A stretch of DNA of 64,000 bases from Perkinsela sp. pyNocScin1 (Eukaryota; Euglenozoa; Kinetoplastea; Prokinetoplastida; Perkinselidae), in assembly GCA_964019655.1 (NCBI GenBank), contig CAXHTR010000008.1, positions 620,001 through 684,000 of the forward strand. Direction: 5' to 3'. This document shows positions 28,053-37,226 of this stretch, piece after piece (the first letter of the stretch is position 1; each line of letters opens with the position of its first letter). The position numbers and the translations under genes were made by a program. The notes beneath the pieces are model-generated. The model was given only the letters and a program-made list of their open reading frames with translations, ran no database searches and was not told the origin of the DNA.

Positions 28053-29440
28053 ATGCAGACTTTTATCAAGCCTTTCACTGAGGACCTGGAGCAACTGACC
28101 AAGGAAGATGAAGTTGAGAGATTGGGTTTAACAAAACTGACGATATTTTCAGTCCTGAAGCTGCTGACGCAAAAGTTCACGTCGAAAGTGAATGGGAGGC
28201 TATCGAGGAATCCCTTTATTAGTCTGTGGAGGAGATGCCAGAAGAAGAGGAGCAGCGCTTTGATGAGCTCACTTTCACATCTCTGGTACAAGCTAAACAA
28301 AGCAAGCAGGGAAAGCGGCCATGTGCAGCAAGGGACAGCATAGGTCTCGTCATTACTCGCCGGCTTGAGCGCTGTAGCACAGAGAAAGAACTTGACGATG
28401 AACTCACAGTGTGCTGCGAAGCATTGCAGATCGGCGAGAACTAGAAGAAGAAGCGGCGCAAAGAGCTCTGTAATGAGAACTATGACCGACCGATTGTTCA
28501 TTTGGAGGTGGCGGCAAAGAGGCAAAGGGCCAACCAACAATGAGAGCATTTCTCGTACGCGGACAGGGTCGTTTTCGAAGTCCATGGCCCACGCGAAGAC
28601 GAAAATGGGAAAAAGTCGGTTGAGAACTTTAATAAGCTTTCAAAGCGAATCACGCGCTCCTATATGCGACTTGATGGACATGGAAACTTGCGAAAAACGC
28701 GGAAAGTCCATCGCATTAGCGTGAGGGAGGAGTATAGGCGCGTCAGGCAGCTATTCCCGAGTGAGCAATACAATGCCATAAAGGCCCACAACTTCGCGCT
28801 TTCGAAGCGTAACTCGGGTGGAAAGCCTCTGTCCTTGATCGATGAAAACCCTTTCATAACGCGTAATGTCATAATTAAAACTTTTGAAGGTTTCTCTCCT
28901 GCGCAGTACGCAGTTCGAAAAGACACCACTCTATGTTTCGAGAACTGTCATCGAGGACTGAATGAAAGACCAAGAGCAACGTGGCTCTATGCTAATGACA
29001 TGGAGAGCCTCCGAAGGTAAGCACCATAGAGTTGGCAATACGCCAACCGAGGAGAGGCCATCGACAATCAAGAACCTTAAGTCGATTCACGAGAGAAGCG
29101 ATGTGATCAACCATCGAATCCGAATTGGCGATTGGGAAGGTGACACCTGCATCGGTGCTGGCTTCTCTGGCGTCATCCTAGTTATGATCGGGCGTCGCAC
29201 CAACTTCATGATCGCAGTGCTTCTGCAGACGAAGGACGCAGAGAATGAAAAACGCGATGACTCACACGTCGAGTCGAGGACTGGGAGGGTGAAACCTAGA
29301 TTGGTACACGGTTTCGAGGCTTCATCCTCGAGATAATTGAGAAGCGTACTGGCCATGTGATAGACAAAGGCTTCGAATATTGTGAGGATCGCAACGATGG
29401 AGGTGATCCTCAGGTTCACATGCCATTTTATGACCCCTGA
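28053..29440 (+). pseudogene. IS30-type transposase remnant with tandemly duplicated catalytic segment
   Basis: No frame is intact. Frame 2 (about 28226-29018) carries two in-frame stops and contains YNAIKAHNFALSKRNSGGK, FEGFSPAQYAVRK and WLYANDM, equivalent to the helix-rich mid-part of IS30 transposases (xWSPEQIAGRL, TIYRWLYAD). Near 29017 the homology shifts to frame 3: SIHERSDVI and RIRIGDWEGDTCIG (about 29085-29160), the IS30 block holding the first catalytic aspartate. About 150 bases further, frame 2 repeats it in decayed form (RVEDWEGET, a stop, then IGTRFRGFILEIIEKRTG, about 29265-29360). The remaining DDE acidic residues are missing. Upstream (28053-28225) a charged frame with a further frameshift and stop may be the N-terminus, less certainly. 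Direction and order fit one decayed element. IS30 elements are bacterial and archaeal, so lateral transfer is likely. Confidence 0.7.
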
Positions 29441-29867
29441 TTGATGTATTGACTGGAATTTATTCAGGAGAATATTTTCATAGTGTTCTCCGAGCACCTA
29501 TCTTACCATTCAAAATGATTCCAGTTGATTGATTGTTATTCTGACAACCAGCAGACAACAAAGAGCTGTATTTTTCACTGTCATGAAAAAATTTTACATA
29601 AGATATGAATTGTCGCCACGTATATTCTTAGTCCATAGGTAAGCACGAAATAATCCGAAAGCAGTTACTGCCCACGATTCACCGCTGAATAATTTCGCAC
29701 CTTCCTGCGCAACCGCTAATCCTTAGAGTAATTATAAGCACCCTTTCCATTGCAATTTGAAATTATTGGTTCAGCGGATGTAGTTTCTCTCCTCATATAT
29801 CCATATAACTTGCATACGGAGAGAATACAGATCAAAACTTAAGTCGCTCAGTTATTTATTCATTTAA
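29441..29867. other. AT-rich spacer downstream of the transposase remnant
   Basis: About 427 bases without a protein-like frame, between the IS30 remnant and the next plus-strand gene. I see no clear terminal inverted repeat or RNA gene. It is part of the divergent strand-switch region that should contain the start of transcription for the plus-strand run. Confidence 0.45.
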
Positions 29868-31033
29868 ATGGCAGACTTATCTATCGAGGCATATGATGCG
29901 TATGTTTTACAGATTCTATGTCAATCACTTGAGAAAATTTATAACTTAGATCAGCTACTAGTAGAAGGATTTCAAACTCTTATCACAGGATTCAAAACTG
30001 GCAAGCCATTCTCCGTGGATGATGTTTATCAAGAGATCCTGACAATAGGGTGTTTGACAGAGACACACAGGTACATTCTTACACTACTGATGAATCTTGA
30101 AAGTTCCAAAGTGGCTCGTAAAAGATTTGAAAGAATACTGTCCGTGAGAGAATCACTTTCCAAGCCTTATGAGATAGTGCTCCTGAATACAGATGAGCGC
30201 ACTCGATCAGTACCAGACTTTATCAAGCAGCTTTGTAGCCCTATCGATAAACTTAGCTATCCATCATCTGCTATAGTGTCCATAAAGCCGACAGCTTTTC
30301 CTTCGAATGTAGTCGAAATTCTTACTTATGGGTGCTCCAAAAGTGAGATTGATGTTATGTTCATCGCCGCATTATATGATTGCATTCAGTCGGATGAATC
30401 TCTTAATAAATCTTTGAGTTGCTTATGCTCCGAATGGCTCCAACGCCCACTGATTGAGATTAAGCCGTTCGATTCATTTTTGAATGTCATTGAAAGAATC
30501 GTGACAGACCACTGCGCATCCTTTGAAAGTGCCAATTTACTTGCGAGATTCACAAGTCATATTCCGGAGCTTTTCAACCACGGCAGTAACCTCATTGGCT
30601 CTTATGAGCTTACATACAATACAGTCAGTTCTATGGAGAAGATTTTGTGTATTCTCGGTTCTGCAAACTGCCCACTGAGATCTAATTTAGAAAAGAACCA
30701 AGAAGATGGGGGCAAAATGTCCTATATCTACACAATCTTGTTTCATATTGCGAGAGCTGGCTCGCACTGTCTGAGCATGTCTATACTGGAAAAATGACCG
30801 ATCCTATACCTTTGATTTACATCATGCGAGTTGTGCTCACGATTTTGGAAGATTTCAAAAACTCAGTTGATACAGCGGGCGTAGAACGTGAGCTGCAGTG
30901 CATCCTGTCAGCTGCGAGCATGTTTCTGAAAGCCTCAAACAGAGAAATGCTTGATGACTTTCACAAGAGTGAATTACAGTCATCCATCAGTCGAATTCAC
31001 GCACTTTCATCAAATCTGCGAAGCTCGTCATAG
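29868..31033 (+). CDS. hypothetical protein split by a -1 frameshift (309 + 79 codons)
   Basis: The first frame (29868-30797, 309 residues) ends at a TGA inside the run GGAAAAATGACC. The second (30794-31033, 79 residues) starts at the overlapping ATG in the -1 frame. Both parts are helical and hydrophobic/polar in the same style (YTILFHIARAGSHCLSM, then IPLIYIMRVVLTILEDF), so one protein of about 388 residues is likely. Explanations: a missing A in an A5 run in the assembly, a real recent mutation, programmed -1 frameshifting, or translational coupling of two proteins. No family is recognised; the composition suggests an all-helical (HEAT/ARM-like) protein. It is the first gene of the plus-strand run and may lie in a fast-evolving region. 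Confidence 0.55.
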
Positions 31034-31153
31034 CTTCAGTGATTATCACTTTCATAATTGATACAGATAGTTGCACTACGCCCTTTCCATATAGTTTTGA
31101 TAAGTCTCACAATGCTATGTAATTCATGTTAAAGCCAATCGACTTCATAGCGA

Positions 31154-33322
31154 ATGGAAAGGACACATGAAGAGACATATAAAAGCAGCAGGTGCAGAGT
31201 TTTTCAACTTAATCAAAAAGTTTTCGAAATCAGTGAAAATTCCATGATTGATGGTAAAACTGGAATATCGTTTCGCCCATTTCCTTTGTGGGTTATTTCT
31301 GATTGCTGCAGCTTTCGATTTTACGCATCACACCGGACTATACTCCCAGAGACTGATGAGCCACATTTTTTCATCGAATGGAAGCCGATAGGCTTGCGCA
31401 AGCGTCATCACCCTACGAAGATCGTCAACAAATTTTCTCTTCAGAGGTATCTTCAGAAGATGAACATCCTACGAGCGCAGCTTCTCGATGCTTCTTTCTT
31501 GAGGTATGAAAATGGGGGGAGCTGCCAAAAACTTCTCTTCATTGGATTCTGCAATAGTGATTTCACCAAGGCGTATGCAGTGATATTTAAATGCTTCTCA
31601 GTTCACTACGATCCTGAGAATTCCAGCGGTATAGACCACATCCACCTGCAGCTCAAGTGGTTTATTAGGCATCATACGCGCGGCGATGGTTTCACTTGCT
31701 TGCAGCCCTCGACACCTTTTGCTACTTTTTCGAAGCTAATTAGCCTCAGACTGTCGCTTGAGAGCAATCAAAGAAAACAAAATAAGTGTATGTTGACGTT
31801 ATCTGGAACGATTCAGCGACAGCAGCACCATGCCAACCAAGAAAGGCAAAACTTACACTCCAGCGCGAGATTTCTCGTCTTCCTTTCCCGCAAGAATTTG
31901 AATCACAGAACGAGCCGTACGGACTATCAGGAAACTCTGTTAAAAGGGTGTGTCATCGCGAGCTCCTTTGTTTTTGATGCCTTGAACCCGTTTCAAAAAC
32001 ACAATAAACAACCAGTCTGCCTTCAGTGCAAGCCAACGATGGATATCCTCGAATCAGGCTTCAATCGAATTGCCTTCTATGCGCTCAGCGCAGATCAGAG
32101 CAAAGCGCTCCTTGTGACGCTTGCCTTGATAGAAACTGTGCATAGCCGAAAGCATTTGCTGATTGTGTGGACGACCCGTCAAAATTCCGAAGGCACGCAC
32201 ATCGAGGAATTTTTGGGCGCAAAGCTTACATTCGTTTCCACTGCTCAACCAAATGAACTGAGCGGAGAGCTTTCCAAGAAAGACTTTTGCATCGCCTCTA
32301 TCCGCGATGTAACTACTCATCTTGAGAGCTTTCTGCCGAACTTTCCACATGAGTCTCCTTGTGAAATATCAAGCAAGCTTTACCACGTGATCCGTGATTG
32401 CGGCGATATAGCATTGACAAGGACTCAAAGTTCGTACTCGGCAAGAGCTACCACTCTGATTCAAGCAAAAATGGCCGTATTTCAGGTCGAGGTCATTTTG
32501 AAGCGTAAGGATAGTCGTCTGCATATTCAAAACTTTGCGATTAGGCCAGTAGAGCTGCCCAAGCTGCAAAACAATGCTTCTTCAGTCGTTGTCTCGCGAA
32601 GCGTTTCCGCTCAAAGTCGGCGACTGATAACCCGAGAAAGCTCGATTATGCACCCGTCTGGAGCACGCTCACACATGCTTGAGGGCTGGGAATTTCAGCG
32701 ACGTACTCATTCCAAACCATCGCGATGGATGAAATCAGCTGCTAAAGTTGAGCAGGATATTTCAGAGACTTCCACTCCGACAAAGTGCAAGGAGTCTCAA
32801 CTTTCAGATCCGATGAACCCAGCGCACGCAGAATGCCGAAAGTTGGTAAAATCTTCGAAATTTGACTTTGAGCACGCAGTGCAAAATCTCGGCGACCAGT
32901 TTCGATTCGGCTTACATATTTTGACAAAAGAAGAAAAAGCCTCGAGAAAAGTACTAAAGCTTTGGTTTCTCTTCAGCATAACGCGAGAGTCCATTCACGA
33001 CGCAGAAAGATCTGAGCGAAGCGCTGCGCGCAGAAAATTCATGGAAGACATGCAGAGTGTCCTCCATAAGCCTTTCGCACTGAACAGAAATGCTACAGAA
33101 AAAGTGCAGAGCCACATCGAGCCGCACGTGTTTGATAAAGACAAGCAAGGCCCAACACAACCAGAACCCCAAGCAACGGTGGACCTCACGCTCGCCCTGA
33201 AGGAAATATGCGACCAAGAGTCTACGCAACGAGTGAAGATCGACCTTGAAGAAGCAATCGCCATCGGTAAGATGGAGGGAAAGCATAGCATTCGAATGCT
33301 GCTCATGCGAGATTTTCCGTAG
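31154..33322 (+). CDS. hypothetical protein, 722 aa
   Basis: Intact ATG-initiated frame; the ATG follows TTCATAG by three bases. I recognise no family. Residues about 30-200 are rich in F, W, H and C; residues about 290-420 alternate strands and helices (ALLVTLALIETVHSRKHLLIV), reminiscent of a nucleotide-binding or helicase lobe, but no Walker or DExH motif is present. The region 470-560 is serine/arginine-rich and probably disordered. The C-terminal 150 residues are charged helices. It lies 120 bases after the split gene and 85 before PUS7 on the same strand. A degenerate RecA-like domain is possible but unsupported. Confidence 0.6.
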   Translation: MERTHEETYKSSRCRVFQLNQKVFEISENSMIDGKTGISFRPFPLWVISDCCSFRFYASHRTILPETDEPHFFIEWKPIGLRKRHHPTKIVNKFSLQRYLQKMNILRAQLLDASFLRYENGGSCQKLLFIGFCNSDFTKAYAVIFKCFSVHYDPENSSGIDHIHLQLKWFIRHHTRGDGFTCLQPSTPFATFSKLISLRLSLESNQRKQNKCMLTLSGTIQRQQHHANQERQNLHSSARFLVFLSRKNLNHRTSRTDYQETLLKGCVIASSFVFDALNPFQKHNKQPVCLQCKPTMDILESGFNRIAFYALSADQSKALLVTLALIETVHSRKHLLIVWTTRQNSEGTHIEEFLGAKLTFVSTAQPNELSGELSKKDFCIASIRDVTTHLESFLPNFPHESPCEISSKLYHVIRDCGDIALTRTQSSYSARATTLIQAKMAVFQVEVILKRKDSRLHIQNFAIRPVELPKLQNNASSVVVSRSVSAQSRRLITRESSIMHPSGARSHMLEGWEFQRRTHSKPSRWMKSAAKVEQDISETSTPTKCKESQLSDPMNPAHAECRKLVKSSKFDFEHAVQNLGDQFRFGLHILTKEEKASRKVLKLWFLFSITRESIHDAERSERSAARRKFMEDMQSVLHKPFALNRNATEKVQSHIEPHVFDKDKQGPTQPEPQATVDLTLALKEICDQESTQRVKIDLEEAIAIGKMEGKHSIRMLLMRDFP

Positions 33323-33407
33323 TGTGTGAGCACTTTCCACTCATTCAGTTTCAGGCACCTATTGCCATCTCTACAAAAAATCCCATTCTTTTTAATCAAA
33401 ATATGGA

Positions 33408-35429
33408 ATGTTGCGCAGTCTAAGGTGTCTCCGCGCAGATGTTGCCCCGCCTGACGCTGATCGCATTCTGGCGACAGCGCCCAGGAGGCATCGAGACGTC
33501 GCAAATGTCCCCACACTCCTCAAAATTCTCTCGCGTGAGAAAAGGAAGCCCCGGCAGCTCGCACTCAAGTCCGTCCTGCAGAGCGACGCGTTCCTCGAGA
33601 CGCTCTCAAACCAGACCCACCGCGTGCACTGCGCGTACCCCCGCATACCCTGCTACTTCAACGTCTCGCGCAGCGACGTGCTCATCCGCTACGACGCCCC
33701 GCTTGTCCTCACGGAGAAAATTAAGCCTGGGCGGCCCGTCCAGCGCCCGATCCGGCACACATACATCACCCTCGTTGGGCCGTCACGGCACGCGCTCAAC
33801 ATCGCGCTCTGGCGGTCCAACCTCCAGACCACAGGCCTCTCGCAGCACTCCTTCCCAGTCGTCTGCGCCCTCCAGGACCAGCGGTCGCTCTCCGATGGCA
33901 AAGTCCTCAAGTTCAAGGCAGCGCTCAAGCGGGCCGGATTTTCTTATTCTGCACCCTTCCAGGGCAAGCAGCTCGACGTTCTCGACGCGCCGGACGACGA
34001 GGCGCCGTACACGGCCACTGCCCTCCTCCGCGGGCTACAGGCCGACCGCGGCGTCGAGGCCCTCGTCGCCCAGCGCCTCGACAAGCTGCGCTCGGATGGG
34101 TTTCTGAATTACTTCGGGCGCCGTGCGACGATGAACGCCGACCAGGGCAAGAGCCTTCTGAGTGGGAAGTGGACCAAGTTTTTCATATCGGAGCTCTCGT
34201 CGTGGGACCCGCTCGCAGCGGCTGAGGCGGGCGCGATGATCGGCGACTTCGCCCGACGGTCCACTATGGAGAATGCCAAGAACCTTTTGCAGGTCAGCGA
34301 GGTCCCCTTCCAGGGGTCCGCGGCGCTGTCGTACCTGCAGCGATTCATCGCGACGAAGGGGAACACGCGGCTCCCGCTGCAGGCCTTCGCCCCCGCCGCC
34401 TGCCAGCGCTACCTGCGCCACGTGCAGCGCGTCGTCTGGAATAATTTCGTGAGCGTCCGGATCCGCAGGCACGGGCCCCGCGTGTGCGTCGGTGACATGG
34501 TCGTCGACCGGTCAATACTGTGTAATGAGCTCTTCGTGCACGAGCGCACGACCTACCCGAGGTTCTGCGTCACAGCGGTGCGCACCGCGGCAGAATGCGC
34601 CAAGTTCTCGATATTCGACGTTGTCCTCCCGATGCCGTACAACGACGGCCCAGTGGCAGATGCAAACTTCCCGAGCCTCGATGGGGTCACGCTCGAGGAC
34701 TTTCTTGCGTACACAGAGCGCATCGGTGCCAAGTACTTCTGGGACCCGCCGCCAACTGTACAGGCGCTGCTGCGATCAAAGCCCATCGAGCTGACGTACC
34801 GCTGCGTCCTGGCGCAACCGATAGCGCTCAAGCACAAGGTGCTCGCCGACCCATCAGCTTATGAAGGTGAGGAGCGCCGCGCAAACGATGTGTCACGGCT
34901 ACTCGTCAATGAATTTACGTGTCGAAACAATTCAAAAAGTGATGGCCCGTTCGACAATGCAGTTCCAGAGCTCGAATGCAGCGCAGACCTGACGCCGAAA
35001 CTCGCGAGTAAGCCGTTCGAAGCGCTTGAGAAAGCACCGAAGGCTAAGCGGGCGTTCTTCTGCAATGTCAATGGCAAGAATGTCGAGCACCCTGTTTGCC
35101 CGGACTCGTCGCTGTTCAATGATATAACGCTCGCCCTCGATATAAAACTTCCAGCAGATGTCGACTTTCTCTCGTGCCTCAGGGAGGTATTTGCCTTTTT
35201 GCCGCTGGAGAGTGATGGCCACAGAAAGTGGATGACCCGCCTGCACAACGCATACCGATCGCTGCAGAAGCGTGAGGGCGAGGGTGACAGGAAGCAGCCA
35301 AACGGTGAAGGGGAAAGAGATGGAACGCCCAGTAGTGCAGACAGCGAGCCGCTGTGGAGCTGTGACCTGTGCGGGACAATGAACGATGCGGACCAGCCCC
35401 AGTGTGAAGTGTGTATGACTGCTCGATGA
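33408..35429 (+). CDS. PUS7: PUS7/TruD-family pseudouridine synthase with C-terminal RanBP2-type zinc finger
   Basis: 673 residues. GFLNYFG (about 230-236) matches the TruD GFxNYFG block; the catalytic-motif region, normally xKDxxAxTxQ, reads ALQDQRSLSDG (about 154-164), keeping the aspartate but not the lysine, threonine or glutamine. Helices around RYLRHVQRVVWNNFVSVRI and the late DVVLPMPYNDG match the TruD insertion and closing strand. TruD/PUS7 enzymes isomerise uridine to pseudouridine in tRNA, snRNA or mRNA. The first 30 residues (MLRSLRCLRADVAPP) look like a mitochondrial presequence. The last 25 residues, LWSCDLCGTMNDADQPQCEVC, form a RanBP2-type zinc finger (W-C-X2-C-X10-C-X2-C with N), which usually binds single-stranded RNA and is not normal for this family. 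The gene is GC-rich compared with its upstream neighbour. Confidence 0.82.
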   Translation: MLRSLRCLRADVAPPDADRILATAPRRHRDVANVPTLLKILSREKRKPRQLALKSVLQSDAFLETLSNQTHRVHCAYPRIPCYFNVSRSDVLIRYDAPLVLTEKIKPGRPVQRPIRHTYITLVGPSRHALNIALWRSNLQTTGLSQHSFPVVCALQDQRSLSDGKVLKFKAALKRAGFSYSAPFQGKQLDVLDAPDDEAPYTATALLRGLQADRGVEALVAQRLDKLRSDGFLNYFGRRATMNADQGKSLLSGKWTKFFISELSSWDPLAAAEAGAMIGDFARRSTMENAKNLLQVSEVPFQGSAALSYLQRFIATKGNTRLPLQAFAPAACQRYLRHVQRVVWNNFVSVRIRRHGPRVCVGDMVVDRSILCNELFVHERTTYPRFCVTAVRTAAECAKFSIFDVVLPMPYNDGPVADANFPSLDGVTLEDFLAYTERIGAKYFWDPPPTVQALLRSKPIELTYRCVLAQPIALKHKVLADPSAYEGEERRANDVSRLLVNEFTCRNNSKSDGPFDNAVPELECSADLTPKLASKPFEALEKAPKAKRAFFCNVNGKNVEHPVCPDSSLFNDITLALDIKLPADVDFLSCLREVFAFLPLESDGHRKWMTRLHNAYRSLQKREGEGDRKQPNGEGERDGTPSSADSEPLWSCDLCGTMNDADQPQCEVCMTAR

Positions 35430-35647
35430 ATGCGGCCATTGTAGCGAGATATGGGTGCTTTGAGTCTAAAATTTGACTTATTTTTTGTTTTTTTACTATT
35501 TGATTTAGATGTTGATTCGGGTACAGGGCCTGACATTTTTGATACGGTTGGCATGTTTGGTTGGCTTGTCTTTCTCATCTTTACATTCTACGTAAATGCT
35601 CACGATTCTATCTATTGATCCATCAGTCGTTGCATCGTAACGGGCAG

Positions 35648-35998
35648 TTATTGGAGGTCAGTATTTCCAGTAAAATAGTTACCGTGCAGGATAAAATTTT
35701 CCATTTTCTCCGGGAGGTACGTGAAATCGAGGAATCGATGAAGCTTGCTGTTCTGCTGAAAGTCATCCACGACTGCATTGGCTAGATGTGCGAAATCGAG
35801 TGTTCCCTGTAGGCCACACTTGGCGAATTGGCTACTCTTAGGGAATATGCTCGAGACCCAGGCCGATTGTCTCGCCAGCGATAAGTCTCGAGAAAAGACT
35901 ACCTTGATATCGCGCCCAGCCTTTATCAAATCCCATCGAAGAGGAGACCCATGAGTATCTGCTGTGAGAAATATTGTCAATATACACGAAAAATGTAC
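35648..35998 (-). pseudogene. LRR-family fragment
   Basis: The frame has no good ATG (TTG at 35980) but reads a hydrophobic start (SCILTIFLTADTHG) and later GTLDFAHL and LPEKMENFILHGNYFTGNTDL, the same LRR style as the intact gene at 7261-7965. It stops after about one full repeat. Probably the remnant of a secreted LRR gene, at the end of the minus-strand run opposite the PUS7 3' end. Confidence 0.5.
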
Positions 35999-36183
35999 TA
36001 ATCTTTATGAACGCCAGTGCTTATCAAAAGATCTGAAGCATAGATGTTAGAAAGAGACAAGAGGAAAATCATAGCTTTAAACCGGATCATTGCAAAACTG
36101 TCCAAATTTGAGGCCTATCTCGATATTTTTAATTTCAAGCTATTCTCCCAGAGGGAAGATTTATTGCAGTTGAAACACTTTTT

Positions 36184-36700
36184 TCACGTCCCTCTCCGTA
36201 TCTTCTCGAAGAAGAGGTGTACTCTTCCGACTCGATTGTCACCAAAGGCAACGCTGATGCACTGGACACTCCGTGGTAAATTATGATAGAATACAGTTCT
36301 CTGTTGTATACGGTTGAATCGTAGCCGCATGTAATCGAGCTTTGGAGGAAGGTCCATCAGTTGCAGAGGCCCTGCAATGTGATTGTGCGCTAAGTCCAAT
36401 CCTAGAAGATCTCTTGGAAGCTGCGGACACTCGATAGATCCTGTAATACGGTTGTTCGATAAGTCTATCCACTCCAAATGCATGGGCAGGTGACGGGCCA
36501 TGAATTGAAAGTCTGTTTGCAGTAAATTATCGTCAGAGTCTTAACGCTATGCGGAAGGAAACCAATGTTAAATATTCCTGTAGCTTTGTACGACATTTTC
36601 ACTGCTTCTATATCACGACATATCACTGCTTCTGTCTCTTGGGATAACAAACTGCATATCTTTCCACGCTATTTCGGAGAAAAAGTAGTACATCGAGAGC
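36184..36700 (-). pseudogene. frameshifted LRR-family pseudogene
   Basis: Two overlapping frames must be joined by a shift near 36500. The upstream one (to about 36650) reads VICRDIEAVKMSY, NIGFLPHSVKTLTIIYC; the downstream one continues with HLEWIDLSNNRITGSI, LPRDLLGLDLAHNHIAGPL and LPPKLDYMRLRFNRIQ. The series of LPxxLxxLxLxxN units and the preceding cap align by eye with the intact LRR protein at 7261-7965. A further shift or stop lies near 36690, where EIAWKDMQF may be the end of the cap region. No intact signal peptide remains. A decayed paralogue. Confidence 0.65.
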
Positions 36701-37226
36701 GACTTCAGGTCAAATTCCATTCTTCATGAAATTCTCTATCGATCGCGATTGTTAGATGACATACAGCACAGGTGAAGAGTGCACTCAGAACATTCATTTC
36801 TAAAATTTCAATGTTATGGTGGAAGAAATGTGAGATCAATAGGCCGACGTGGCAGAGCGTCGCAAGCGCTGCAGCGAATATCACGTGAAATAGGGTGAGA
36901 TGATGTAGATATCATCAGCCTACTCTCTGATAGTGATAAGCCAAGAGCACTCTGCATAGCAGCTCTATTCTTACCTCTCTGGAGAACAATCTCAAATAGT
37001 CCCTGAGTAACTTCAATGCTGCATCTACTTCCTAAGAGCTCTGCATTCCATCGGAAGCTTTTGCCTTCCATCCCTTACATAAATTAAAATCCCCCCTTTC
37101 TGACAAGCTACAAGCATAACCGCATCTTTTCATTCCGAAGATAACAATTAGATAAGTAATGAAAAAGCCTCGTCATGCACACATTCACAACTTCCAAACT
37201 CAAGATTACAACGGACCAACTACCTA
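36701..37226. other. spacer with no recognised gene
   Basis: About 526 bases between the LRR pseudogene and the ATR stop codon. An 85-codon minus-strand frame (36814-37071) has no recognisable features and no good context. No RNA gene was seen. It may hold older LRR debris. Confidence 0.4.

Noticed and set aside
27995-28585. 196-codon minus-strand frame over the transposase remnant
   Set aside because: Leucine/serine-rich without domain features; the plus strand has family-level similarity downstream in the same decayed element, so this frame is probably chance.
28053-29440. Cis-intron explanation for the frame change at GGTAAG near 29017
   Set aside because: A GTAAG is present at the break, but multiple other stops and a duplicated segment mark decay, and no other gene in the window shows introns.
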